Shown in pieces: positions 23,462 to 43,400 of a DNA stretch of 64,000 nucleotides. Source of the stretch: Volvox africanus (taxonomy: Eukaryota; Chlorophyta; Chlorophyceae; Chlamydomonadales; Volvocaceae). The notes under the pieces are model-generated. The model made no database searches, was not told the DNA's origin, and saw nothing but the letters and a program-made list of their open reading frames with translations. The stretch is from assembly GCA_030268105.1 (NCBI GenBank), contig BSDZ01000040.1, positions 555,243-619,242 of the forward strand, given 5' to 3'. Within the stretch, counting starts at the first letter, position 1; each line of letters begins with the position of its first letter. The translations under genes and the position numbers were made by a program.

Positions 23462-25449
23462 TAAGACGACTAAAAGCCGTGGTGAAGCCGTGTTGATTTG
23501 TTTCTTACAATCGATCGCAATCATCATTTCAACGATCTTACTCATGGTCACTGATACGTGGTAAGGCCCTCAGGGGTTTCATTTTGTGCATATATACTCG
23601 TATGTGTACATGTACGGCATACGGCAGAGCATTAATGGACAAGCTGTGCTTGCCGTACTTTCCAAACCGTGGCTCGGTCAAGCGTGTTCAATAGTTGAAA
23701 TAAACCGAAAATCCCCGGACTTAAGTTGACTGGGCAACGCTTTCAGAAGGTGGCAGGGGTCGCCAACCCACTCCAGACATCGCCATGTAAGGGAGGGGGG
23801 AACGAAGCACCACGGTGTATCGCCCGGTGTACGAACCACGATCAGTTGGCCTCACTTGCTCCAACGAGTACCGGAACTAGCTACCAATCTGGTACGTACG
23901 ACTGCTACCGGATGTATATTGTGTTTTCTGCTCCCCCCGCTCCTGGCAGCTCGAGGTTATACAGGGAAGTCGATTCAGGACTCCTCCATTTGCATTAATT
24001 TCGAGACTCATAAGCGCATAAAGTGCTGTAAACGGATCCCTCTCTCCCTCCGCCTGATTATCTGTCTCCCTGTCTGCCTGCATTTAGATATTTGAGACCC
24101 TCCCTTTCACTGCATGTGGAGACCCGCCTAGCCTAGCCGCACCTGGCTGGATATTAAGACCTAATTGTCACCCGCCCTGGTTGTGTCTGATTGTGTATAG
24201 CTGATGATATATTATTAAAACGTATATAAATTATTAGTGGTATTTGGCATGTGTTCATCACTCACCGTTCTCATCTGACGGACCTGAATCAATCAAACGA
24301 CCAAAGAAGGCTGATCAGGAACATGGTGGAATGCAATTCACTACATTTACTGGAATCGACATAAATCCAGATCTATCACCGCATGCGGCAATCATCGATG
24401 AGCACGGAATCCCCACTAATGACGACATCTCTGGTATGCGTAGCCATTCACGCGTTGTCCTCTCACCCGTAAAGAGCTTTCACTTTGATCAAGATCTAAA
24501 TCAAGATGTGTTGTTTTTCATATTGTATGCTTCTGTACATGTTTATATCCTCAACAACTACGTGGCTCAGTGCTAGTCGTGGCGGCTATTTCTGGGTTTT
24601 GGGACACACGAGATCTATCCAAACAGTATGCCTGCCTGTAAATGTGAAGGTTGAGGCTGGCCTTGGGGGGCCCCCTCATCAGCCATATATACCTAGATAA
24701 AGTTTAACCGCATCTTGGTACACATACACACATACACACAGAAGCCAGCAATCCAGGCAGACCCCTCAGCTGTGTGTGGGTGCCTATGTAGGTGTTGAGA
24801 AGCCCCCGCATGCATGTACATAGATGCCAAGCACTCCCCCTGATCCGCATCTGCTGAATATCCAGATTGTGCCCCTTCAACGCGATTAGATTGGAATCAT
24901 GCTATTTAGTTACCGATGTGGCCCCCGTTTGGGATGTTTAGAGTAAGTAAAATAATGTCCACAGCCGCCAGCAGGTCCTTAACCCCCTCTGGTAGGCCCG
25001 TTGATACCCTCGCTCCTTATACCCTCCCCCGAGACTGTTGTTGGATGCTGTTTCCATAAGGCCTCTCACAGGAGACGCATGCGAAGATGGAACTTTTTGC
25101 CCCTAGTGCCCTACCCTTCGTTCTATTTTGTGTCGTGCTGTATGTACGATTTCTGCAGTATCGACAATCCATAATCACGTGCAAACTAACTGAATTACGA
25201 ATATAAAATATATTCCATAACGGCGCATTTTTACAGTATCAACTTACACCGTTGTCGTTGGATAAATTTATAAATTCAAGGTGTTACACTGTGGATGGAT
25301 GCCTATTTGTCGCGATTTGATGGGCCCTACCTGCTGCTGGCCAAAACGATGATCATCATAATGCATCAAACACACACACACACGCACACGCACACGCACA
25401 TACATGTATGTGTATATGTATATATGGCGTCCACGTACCCACCCCTCAT
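23462..25449. other. Convergent intergenic region TLK / FAS1 gene
   Basis: TLK (plus) and the FAS1 gene (minus) point at each other here. TGTAA for TLK is at 23786-23790. The reverse complement TTACA at about 25233 and 25246 is a likely poly(A) signal for the FAS1 gene. An open stretch at about 24270-24472 (plus) reads as protein-like sequence (GMQFTTFTGIDINPDLSPHA) before a GTAAAG donor-like site, but I cannot link it to a gene. Short CA-rich tracts are at 24720-24740 and 25369-25432. Confidence 0.45.
25369..25432. repeat. CA/TG microsatellite
   Basis: (CA)n with CGCA interruptions, followed by TGTATGTGTATATG. It lies just downstream of the FAS1 gene stop. Confidence 0.9.
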
Positions 25450-30793
<5,344 letters not shown>

Positions 30794-31350
30794 CCTTCAA
30801 TGTAATCTCTCCAGGCGTGCTCGTTTATATCGGAATCGGATGAGTCTCCACTTTCTTTGTCCGCAAAACACAATCCATTAAAAGAAGCTGAAAATATTAA
30901 TGATCATGAAATTTATGTCGCCTCGCTTCTTTTGCATGGTACGGCGATAAGGTCGGTTCGGAGCACCTCCTTTGCCCGTTAGGAATCACACTTACCGGAT
31001 GCGACGCATCACATGTTTCTCACAAAGCATGGTACAAATCAACCCTTTTCCTAACTTATGTATTTTACTTATTATTCCTACAATATACGTGAATCCATGG
31101 AGCTATAAAATAAGAAAAGACGGCAAGGACGTTAATAATTTCATCGTATCCATAACCCCCTTCATTGGAGAAGCAGATCGCCTACTGAAGCTGCTAGCAC
31201 GAGACACAGGCAGGAAACAGAAGATTGAGAATTAAGTACGCCCAGGATACAGACGAGCGAAGTGGCAGCTGGGGTGCTGGAGATGCATGCTCGATATTGT
31301 TTTTTTTCTTGACTTCCCTGCGCACAAAGTTATGCTGGAGTCACAATGAC

Positions 31351-31440
31351 TCAGAAAAATGAACGCTCCTCATGAACACGCCTCAAAAATGAACGCTCCT
31401 CATGAACGCTCGTCAAAAATGAATGCACCTCATGAGTCAT
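31351..31440. repeat. Three 30-bp tandem repeats bounded by inverted TGACTCA/TGAGTCA
   Basis: Three consecutive 30-bp units share CAAAAATGAACGCTCCTCAT with a few changes. AATGACTCA overlaps the left edge and TGAGTCATT closes the right edge, forming an inverted pair of bZIP-like sites. Confidence 0.8.
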
Positions 31441-31814
31441 TTTGCGTCTAGGTTTGACTCAATCGAGGGGCAGGACTACTCTGGCTACGACAGATATTGC
31501 CCAGTCAATAGACTAGACCTTCTCTGATATTGCCCAGTCAATCATTGGTTAGGTTAGTTTAGGTCGAATTATATCGGATAAAGTCGAATAAAGCCCAAAT
31601 AGTAGGTCTGACTGGCCTTTCAGAGCAAATTAGCCTGGCCAGCAGCTGGCAGGCAGGGCTGTGAGAACTTGACTGTGTTTCAGTGTCTGTCTGAAAGTGA
31701 CTCAACTTAGTCACATCAGCTAAGTGGGTAGTGATGAATCCCAAACAATACAACATGCCATCTTAAGTAGGGAACAAGAAGGAGGGGCGACCAGCGGGCG
31801 GACACCAGTAGTAC

Positions 31815-31960
31815 CGGATAATCGATATCCGCCAGACAGTGGAGGCCCGATCGAAAGATGTCCAGTTTCCTGATCATCCCCAATATTACGTGGAGATACC
31901 GCCCCTTTGGGCTACTACAGACCCCTTGGGATACTGCAGACGGTGATGGTGACTGGGTAT
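31815..31960 (+). repeat. Dispersed ~120-bp repeat, copy 4
   Basis: Contains GATATCCGCCAGACAGTGGA, then GGCCCGATCGAAAGATGTCC and a GGATACTGCAG end. It is the copy most similar to 25961-26080. A tRNA B-box-like GGTTCGAAT follows at about 31979. Confidence 0.75.
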
Positions 31961-33195
31961 GGCGTGGGCAGCAACGAGGGTTCGAATTTGAATCCCGGCA
32001 GTTGCCGAATAGGCAGCACTACAGACCGGGGCGGTATATGACACAGCACCCATTTACTGCGCATTCACGTGTTCAAGCGCTGCTGCTGTCCCATCTCTTT
32101 ATGGCATCCGACTAATAAAAGCATCATGTGCGTTGTCGTCTGTGTGCTTAATATCAAAAACTGAAATCTGCATGTGCCTAACGTCTGCCTCTCGCAAGCA
32201 TGTCCCGTATGAGTGTTGGGTGTCTGGGTGGGTCCATGCATGCGTTGCAGCGCCCTTAAGATGCAGGCCTGGTGCCCAGTAGCAGCGCGGGTGAAGGCAG
32301 GTGGCACGATCCCAGCAACCTGAAGTATATATTTTATATTGACAGCGTAGTTGTTAAATCACCCCGTAGGTATCCTTCATGCAGAATCGCATGTACGCCT
32401 GCAAGTTATGTATGGCATGTATAGGGTGGGAAGGAAGGAGGGGTCTCTCTCTGTCCCCTCCCCCCCTCTCTCTCTCCCCCCCTCTCGCTCATATACATGT
32501 ATATTTATATATTTATATAACAATATGCAGATCCGGCTTAAACATCCAAATAGCTAAGAAAGAGGCAACGCGGTTTGTGTGATTTCGGGCAACCACCCTC
32601 GGTCACATTGGGACCAGTGAACAGAAGTTCAACCGAAAGCGCACAAATGTGAGAAGTCAATAGTCAATGTCTGAACACTGCCATCTTTACAGAATGCGAG
32701 TGACTATTGTTTGGGGATTTCAATTATCCGAACGCTATAGCATGAAATTTCGAATCAAGATTAAGGTCGTAGTCGTTTGAAGGCTAGATTACCGGTACTC
32801 ACATGCATCCAGAAAGGATTAAATTTAAATATATCGATCGTTGCGGCTAATAGTAAAACTTTATTTAGTCATAATAATTCCAAAGGGCGTTCTTGTTCTC
32901 GGTACGTTCTTTTCTTGAAGATGGAGGCGCTCCTCCGTTCACGTCTCTTTCAAATCTCTTTTCAATCCTGTTATGTATAGTTTGTCACCAATTCCCTATC
33001 GTGGACAGAAACCGCTGCGCACGTCTCATTCGAAACGCGTAGATTTTAGCGAGCTGTCATCCACATTGTTCCTACCAGCAACGTGCACATCCGTATGGAG
33101 ACGTAAATATGTGTAAATATATTTGATTGGCAGTTGGGGACGGCACGTAAATTGGAATTTGAAACGTGTGCATATTTTCTCAGAGCCCGTCGGGG

Positions 33196-36100
33196 ATGGC
33201 GCCGGTTGACGCCAGAGGAAAGCAAAGTGGTAGCAGCGGCCGCGCCGGCAAGGATCTAGAGCCTTCCTCTCTATCAAATTATTCCAAAGTTAGTTACGCT
33301 AAGCCGAAGAAGACGGTGAAGCTGTTGGAGGAGACGCCATGTTTCCTTCCTCCATGTCCATCCTGGGTCAAATCGCCTGCCTTATGGTGAGAGGTGGAGT
33401 AGCTGAGATTCAAGGGAGCTCACATGCAAGCCGGGGGGAATTATGAGGATGATTGGACTGGTTTGCCACGCCGACGGTGGAGGTGGTAGGGAGGTGGGAC
33501 TGGGGGTTCGGTATAAGGAAAAACAAAGTGGAGTCTCTGAAGTCTCAGATAATTGTCTCAGATAATATGGGATAAAGTTGAAGCGATATCAGGATTCCGG
33601 AAAATGTCCTCGCTGTCGGCCCCGGCCCTCTCATGCACACGCCTTGGTCGGTAATAGTTTTTAGATTCCTTGTTACATACACCCGTCAGCCATAAACCCC
33701 TCACCCCTAAATCCTAAAACTTAAACCCCTAAAAACCCCTAAAACCCTTTAAATCAAAAGTGTATTTGCATAAGAAAAAGCTTCTTATTCATGTTCTCCC
33801 ACCCTCCATACGTCTTAAAACCAGGTCGCCACGACTCTCTCCTCGGAACGTTGATATGACTACGCTTGGTGAGTAAGGCCTTTCACGAGCTGTACGAGAT
33901 GCAATGGTACATCATGACCTGAAGGGTACTATCCGTGAACATCACTCTTAACGTCGATGTGAAAAAATGTGAATAAACGTAGGAAGGGCTGCATCCTTTC
34001 CCCTCCTGTCGTGCGTATGTAAGAGTGCGAACGTGCTCCCAACTTCCCCAGGGTGGGGTCGGCACGGCAGCCAGGTGCTTCTGGTACGGCAGCGTTCCTC
34101 GCACGGCAGTACGGCAGTTATGAAGCAATTTTCCCGGGATAAGCTCCTCGCCAGCCCTCGGGTTCACGAGAAGGTGGGTTCTGTGTATTTGTAAAAGTAA
34201 TTGGAGTTGAGGGGTTAGTGGGCGGGACCGGGGAGAGAGAGGACGGACTCATAAGGTTGAGCCCCTGAATGGGGATTTTAGCGTGAGATGTGGTGGGGGT
34301 GAGGGGTGAGGGGTGGGGGTGAGGGGTGAGGGGTGGAATGTGTAGGTCTAAGCAGGGGGCGCAGATCACGTCAGAGGCACACACACACATATGGGGGAAA
34401 GGGGAGAGAGGAGGGGTGTGTGGGTTTGATCATCCTAATCAGGTTATCGTTGCACTACGAGACGTATCCGTGAAGTTAACTGTAACAATAAATCTTGAGA
34501 TTGTTAGTTTGTACGGCGTAAATTGCGGATAATTTACCGCATACATTTCACACTATACATTTATGAATACAATTTCTTACTTTGTTGTAATTTTGGTTTT
34601 TCATTAAAATGCTGTTTTGCCACAAGCAATGCCTGTCCTGTTGGTAAGTCCTTCGCCGTAAATTGCTAGTAGGCAACATTACAGCAACACACTCCGTACG
34701 GCTCAGGAATTCGCAACTAGTAAATTAAACTTTGTCAACAACGTCATCAGTCATGATTGTTGAGATATTTTCCTGACAACTGCTTTGAGAGTTCGTAATG
34801 GTGGTGACAGGTACTGAATGAATGGCGCATTCACAGCGCACTCGTGCCGCATCCCAATATCGTACCTTTGTACGGCGCCGTAGAGGACAAGTCTTACGTG
34901 ACGCTCGTCATGGAGGCACAGAGCGGGGATCTTTTGTGGTATTTGGATGAGACGGTAAAGGGCTTATGGGCGAGTGAGGGGAAGAGATCGGGGGAAGGCA
35001 GGGTTTGGAGCAGCAGGGTTGGGAATAGCAATGTTTTCTTCATATTGCCCATTCCAATATTTTTTGTAGCCGATGGCCCTACCTTCTGTACACTTTTTCC
35101 ACACAAGTCTATCTATTTGGCGTTTGTCCGCCTGTCTTGCCTTTCATCAGTCGGTCCTTCCGTATGCTGTACGGCATCCCGTACAGGACCGTGAGACCCT
35201 GACAGAGGATGAAGCTCGCGCCGTTGCGGCGGACGTGCTATTGGCGCTGGCCCATATGCACGAAATGGTACGATTTTATTAGAACAATTTTAGTATGGCA
35301 CTGTTCAATGCTGTCCATTTCGGATCCCTTACCCTTACCCTCATCAAGTCTAGCACACCAAGAAACGTTAATTTCCAAATTTCTTACTTTCTTTCAATTC
35401 CTGTGCTTATTGGTATTTACGGCGTCGGTTGAAAATCGCCGTCCCGACAGGGTTTCATCCACCGAGACGTGAAGGCCGAAAATGTTTTCGCGGTGACGCC
35501 GTTTCGGGCCACCGCCGCTTTCCCCGCCAAGAGCGCCGAAAGTGGCGTTGGGAGGGGCGTCAGTGGTGCGGTGTACGGCAGCTACTGCTGGCGGTTGGGC
35601 GATTTCGGTAGCGCTGTGGAGATGGAGGCGGTGATGCGACCGGGTGCTCCCGGCTTGCATCTCGAGGTACGGCAGTCGGATGTGGCGTACGCCTCAGGAC
35701 TCGTTTTTACTGGTACGAGGACGAGATCGTGTATTTACAGCATAAACCCGCTTCCTCACGTGTGGTGTGGGTCATGGAGAAAGTCGTCTTAACCCGTCTG
35801 ATACACACATACACACACATACACACACACATACACACACATGAACCCGCAACAAACCTCCGGGATAAGAAACCTTAACGGTTTTGTTGTTTTAGGGCCC
35901 TCAACTCTTTATCCATTACCCACCTGTATTTCGGGAGTCATTATTTGGATGTTCATGTATACAGCCGTGGCTTCAGCGATCAGCCGCAGTGTTCACCTGT
36001 TTTTGTACTCGCTACTCCCTCTCCCTCTCCCTCTCCATTCCCCTCCCCTTCACACGCACGCTTCATTCTGGGTTTTCGCCGTACAAATGTCCAGGGGTCT

Positions 36101-37776
36101 CCGCCTTTCCTCTCCCCCGAGTATGCGGAGCTTTGGGTTGCCCCTCCTACTACCTGTACGGCGCAGCAACTACAACGAGCTACCTCCCCCAAGGTACGGG
36201 TACGGCAATCTGACACCGTACTAAAAACTAGAGCGGGAGACGGGTTACTGACAGATTCGCGACGGACTCATCGTTCGTAGGAATTAGTGGTTCAGGTGTG
36301 CGTTTTGATTGATGCTGTTGCACGTTTGGTTGCTCATATCGTTCGTTTTCGGGCGCTCTATGAGGGCCTTATGTTGAGTGTAACTGGAGTTCTCCTTTTC
36401 ATCCGTTCCCGAACTTACGGCTCGGTACCATCACCCTTCCGTACAACTTGTCACAGCAAGATATCTGGGCCATCGGCGCGCTCGTGTACGACATGCTGGT
36501 TGGTCACCCACCGTTCAGCGGGCCCGACGCTGGTGGTAGTGGCGAGGAGGCGACGTTGACGCAACTGGCGGCCGCCATCGTGACTCAGCCGCCGTCACCG
36601 CTGCCCGCTGAAGCCGGCCTCTCCGTCGCTGGCGCAGACTTCATCGCCGCTGCGCTCCGTAAGGCCCCGGAGGAGCGGCCGACGGCAGCGGAGCTGTTGG
36701 CGCATCCTTGGTTGACAGAGAACCCGATGGCGGCGGCGCCGTCGCGGCCGGGTGTTGCGGCCGATATGTTCTCACGGCAGGCGGCGGATGCTCGAAGTGA
36801 CAGTATTGGTACGCGATTGCCGGTGAGGTTGAGGTCAGGTTCGCAGCTATCGTCACTGCCGTCGTCCTCGGGGGACGTCAACATGGCCGCCATAGCGTCA
36901 CAACCTTTGGCGGCGGCTGTAGCATCAATGGCTGAAATGGAGAATCCAAATGCGGGAGCGGCAGTGGAATCATCATCAACATCATCATCACCATTATCAT
37001 CATCACCATCATCACCATCGCCATCATCATCATCACAACAATCAACATCATCATCAGATGCTGATGCCTCTGCGATGGCAATTGCACGTCGAGATGGCGA
37101 TGTTATCGTGACAGAGGAGGCGGCGGCAGCAGCACCGATGGGGGCTTCAAAGGGCGGGGCGACGATGGAGGAGGCGGAGGCGGTGGCAAGGCCAGCGCCG
37201 AACCCAGCAGCAGGAGCGGATGCAGCTGTGAGAGCCGTGAGGTCCCGGGCACGACGTCGAGATGCAGAAAGCAAACCGAGCTGCGTATCTGCTACAATTA
37301 CTGCTGCCTCTACCGCTACTGCTGCTGCTGCTGCTGCTGTTGCTGTAAGGCCCCGCACGACAAAGCGATCTAAGCGAGCAGATGAAACATCACCGTGGCT
37401 GGAGAGCAATGTAGTCGCAAGTGCTACTGCTTCTGGTGCAGTACCAGCATCAGCAGTAGCAGTATCAGTAGCAGCTGCTACCGCTGACGCCAGTGTAGCA
37501 GCAGAAGAAGTAGCGGCCGTAGTAGCTGTCGCTACAAACGAGGAGCATGGCACAGTTGACCGCCATGAGGAGCCACCGGAGGGCCGGAAAGGGACCTCCA
37601 AGGAAACCTCGGCGAAGGTTATAACGGTACGGAAAAGGGGTCGCCGTACAGCAATTGGGGTAGCTAACGGGTCGAATGAGTGTCAGACACAGACGGAAGC
37701 TTCTGGAGCGGAACACAGTAGCGGCAACGAAATTGTTAAGGCTGCAACACGTCGAGTACGTAAACCCCAAAATTGA
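33196..37776 (+). CDS. Ser/Thr protein kinase with HRD-DFG insert and long tail
   Basis: Eight exons: 33196-33386, 33825-33868, 34052-34173, 34811-34954, 35187-35267, 35451-35666, 36095-36193 and 36457-37776; 738 residues. The kinase domain is about residues 75-385. Visible parts are the glycine loop LGWGRHGSQV (G79-V87), AVMK with K103, the helix C Glu in NEWRIHSALV (E123), HPNIVPLYG, HRDVKAEN (D200), GDFGSA (D245), SPEYAELW and DIWAIGALVYDMLVGHPPFSG. HRD-Asp to DFG-Asp is 45 residues, about 27 longer than usual. The tail (386-738) is Ala/Ser/Glu-rich and disordered, with SSSP runs and basic patches. AVMKQFSRDKLL and the overall layout recall AGC/Aurora-like kinases, but I cannot fix the subfamily or the substrate. 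All catalytic residues are present, so it is likely active. A TGTAA at 38129 is a likely poly(A) signal. Confidence 0.85.
33703..33750. repeat. Telomere-like CCCTAAA-type repeats in intron 1
   Basis: Degenerate CCCCTAAA / CCCCTAAAA words are clustered in the first intron of the kinase gene. They resemble the algal telomere units CCCTAAAA (Chlamydomonas) or CCCTAAA (Volvox, plants). Confidence 0.6.
35796..35842. repeat. (CA)n/(TACA)n microsatellite
   Basis: ACACACATACACAC-type repeat in intron 6 of the kinase gene. Confidence 0.95.
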
Positions 37777-40495
<2,719 letters not shown>

Positions 40496-43400
40496 CTAGC
40501 TAGGGCTATTGGGGATTCGGGGGATTATTGGCTGGATTCCTACGGTGCTCGCGGGACAGCATTTGAACTCATCGTCCAAGATGGTATACGTACAGCCGCC
40601 ATCTCCGTAGCACAGCCCCTCTGGTGTACCACATTTTTTGAATGAGTCCATGACCATGCAGAAGTTGAACCCTGCCGTTTGCACTTTGGGCAGGTTGACT
40701 CCCAGGTTACGAACGGTCATAACACCGTACGGAACGTGGCTCGAAAATTCAACCGTATACACAGGAGAAACTCTCACTCCGTTGAGCGTCGCACGAAGGA
40801 TTGATTTCGGAAGCTCTATGGCGCACGATACCTCTGCAGGGCATGAAGCATTAGTGAGGGGTTTGGGTATGTTAGTTTCGGAGTTGCCAAAGAAATGTTG
40901 TTTTACGTATAGGTGTGTGTAGGCGCTGCCACAGCCCAAGCAGTGGAAATGATGAGCAGGCGTCAATGCAGAATCTTACCATAATACGCCCTGTCCCACG
41001 AGCACCGTGGGCTAAAGGGCCGCTCTTAATGCAGGATGACACCCTCCCCTGTATTGCTGTAACTCACAATGATGGTGTTAAAGACGTTCACATGACATAA
41101 CCATGGGTCTCCCTTACATGTATATCAATCTAATCCATGCAGTTGAATATCTCTTCATGCTTACTTATGAGGAACTGGACCTTGTAAATCTCCATAGTGC
41201 CGCAGGGCTTGCTGCGGATAATCGACAGGTATTTGTTGGCGCGTGCAAAGATTCGAAAACAAAACGTAGTGTTGGCAGCTGTGTTGTCGGGCATCTCAAC
41301 GATTGAGCCCAAAATGTAAGGTGACACGTCGGTCGGCTTGCGATTGTACGCGCAAGTACAAAATGGGAACACGGGAAGGCTTCTCCCGAACAAGGGAGTT
41401 GAAGGTTCCCTTCGGGGTGGCGGCAATGGAACTGCCGGTGGCGGCCTTTGCTCATTGACAGGAGGTTCTGACAATTGCGGAGATGTCGAAGGTGGAAATA
41501 TGTGAGGAGGAGATGGTTCAGAGGGAATTAAAGCATAAGTTGGTGGATACAGGTAAGGAGAAGCATTCAGCCCTACAGGTATTGGTGATATAGGTGTATA
41601 AGGACTGTCCATAGGAGGCGAACTAAAAGGAGGATAGTAGCTTGGTGGAGGGTATATAACATGACTTGGTGGAAGAGGTGAGGGGTGCCGTGCCGGACGC
41701 CTGCGGGCCGGCAAGGAAGGCGAGGGAGTGGATGGCTGGGGTGGCTGGGTCGGGCCCAGAGGGGAGGGCGGAAGGAGCGGGGGTGCTGGGCTGGATGGCG
41801 GGCTGTGGGGCTCAGGGCTGGGAGGAGAGGGCGGCTTAGGGGAGGGAGGCGAGGGAGTGGATGGCTGGGGTGGCTGGGTCGGGCCCAGAGGGGAGGGCGG
41901 AAGGAGCGGGGTTGCTGGGCTGGATGGCGGGCTGTGGGGCTCAGGGCTGGGAGGAGAGGGCGGCTTAGGGGAGGGAGGCGAGGGAGTGGATGGCTGGGGT
42001 GGCTGGGTCGGGCCCAGAGGGGAGGGCGGAAGGAGCGGGGGTGCTGGGCTGGATGGCGGGCTGTGGGGCTCAGGGCTGGGAGGAGAGGGCGGCATAGGGG
42101 AGGGAGGCGAGGGAGTGGATGGCTGGGGTGGCTGGGTCGGGCCCAGAGGGGAGGGCGGAAGGAGCGGGGTTGCTGGGCTGGATGGCGGGCTGTGGGGCTC
42201 AGGGCTGGGAGGAGAGGGCGGCTTAGGGGAGGGAGGCGAGGGAGTGGATGGCTGGGGTGGCTGGGTCGGGCCCAGAGGGGAGGGCGGAAGGAGCGGGGTT
42301 GCTGGGCTGGATGGCGGGCTGTGGGGCTCAGGGCTGGGAGGAGAGGGCGGCTGAGGGGAGGGAGGTGGGGTAGAGGATGGCTGGGGTGGCTGGGTCGGGC
42401 CCAGAGGGGAGGGCGGAAGGAGCGGGGGTGCTGGGCTGGATGGCGGGCTGTGGGGCTCAGGGCTGGGAGGAGCGGGCGGCTGAGCCGAGGAAGGCGAGGG
42501 AGTGGATGGCTGGGGTGGCTGGGTCGGGCCCAGAGGGGAGGGCGGAAGGAGCGGGGGTGCTGGGCTGGATGGCGGGCTGTGGGGCTCAGGGCTGGGAGGA
42601 GAGGGCGGCTGAGGGGAGGGAGGCGAGGGAGTGGATGGCTGGGGTGGCTGGGTCGGGCCCAGAGGGGAGGGCGGAAGGAGCGGGGTTGCTGGGCTGGATG
42701 GCGGGCTGTGGGGCTCAGGGCTGGGAGGAGAGGGCGGCTTAGGGGAGGGAGGCGAGGGAGAGGATGGCTGGGGTGGCTGGGTCGGGCCCAGAGGGGAGGG
42801 CGGAAGGAGCGGGGGTGCTGGGCTGGATGGCGGGCTGTGGGGCTCAGGGCTGGGAGGAGAGGGCGGCTGAGGGGAGGGAGGCGAGGGAGTGGATGGCTGG
42901 GGTGGCTGGGTCGGGCCCAGAGGGGAGGGCGGAAGGAGCGGGGGTGCTGGGCTGGATGGCGGGCTGTGGGGCTCAGGGCTGGGAGGAGCGGGCGGCTGAG
43001 CCGAGGAAGGCGAGGGAGTGGATGGCTGGGGTGGCTGGGTCGGGCCCAGAGGGGAGGGCGGAAGGAGCGGGGGTGCTGGGCTGGATGGCGGGCTGTGGGG
43101 CTCAGGGCTGGGAGGAGAGGGCGGCTGAGTGGAGGGAGGCGAGGGAGAGGATGGCTGGGGTGGCTGGGTCGGGCCCAGAGGGGAGGGCGGAAGGAGCGGG
43201 GTTGCTGGGCTGGATGGCGGGCTGTGGGGCTCAGGGCTGGGAGGAGAGGGCGGCTTAGCTGAGGGAGGCGAGGGAGATGATGGCTGGGGTTGCTGGGTCG
43301 GGCCCAGAGGGGAGGGCGGAAGGAGCGGGGGTGCTGGGCTGGATGGCGGGCTGTGGGGCTCAGGGCTGGGAGGAGCGGGCGGCTGAGCCGAGGAAGGCGA

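Larger units (their letters stand above)
30794..33195. other. Divergent intergenic region FAS1 gene / kinase gene
   Basis: The promoters of the FAS1 gene (minus) and the kinase gene (plus) should lie at its two ends. It contains the 30-bp triple repeat (31351-31440), a 17-bp direct repeat GATATTGCCCAGTCAAT (about 31492 and 31527), a dispersed repeat copy (31815-31960) and a CT-rich tract at 32440-32490. A plus-strand open stretch at 30972-31235 has no recognisable content. I find no supported gene. Confidence 0.5.

Noticed and set aside
25087..25206. A 39-residue ORF starting MELFAPSALPFVLF with a hydrophobic stretch
   Set aside because: It is too short and isolated, and it sits at the likely poly(A) region of the FAS1 gene.
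31978..32000. tRNA gene suggested by GGTTCGAAT
   Set aside because: No cloverleaf could be drawn around it and no A box is at the right distance. At most it is a SINE promoter remnant.
36585..37601. A 338-codon minus-strand open frame
   Set aside because: This is the antisense of the kinase tail. Its Ala/Asp-rich content mirrors the sense triplet repeats.
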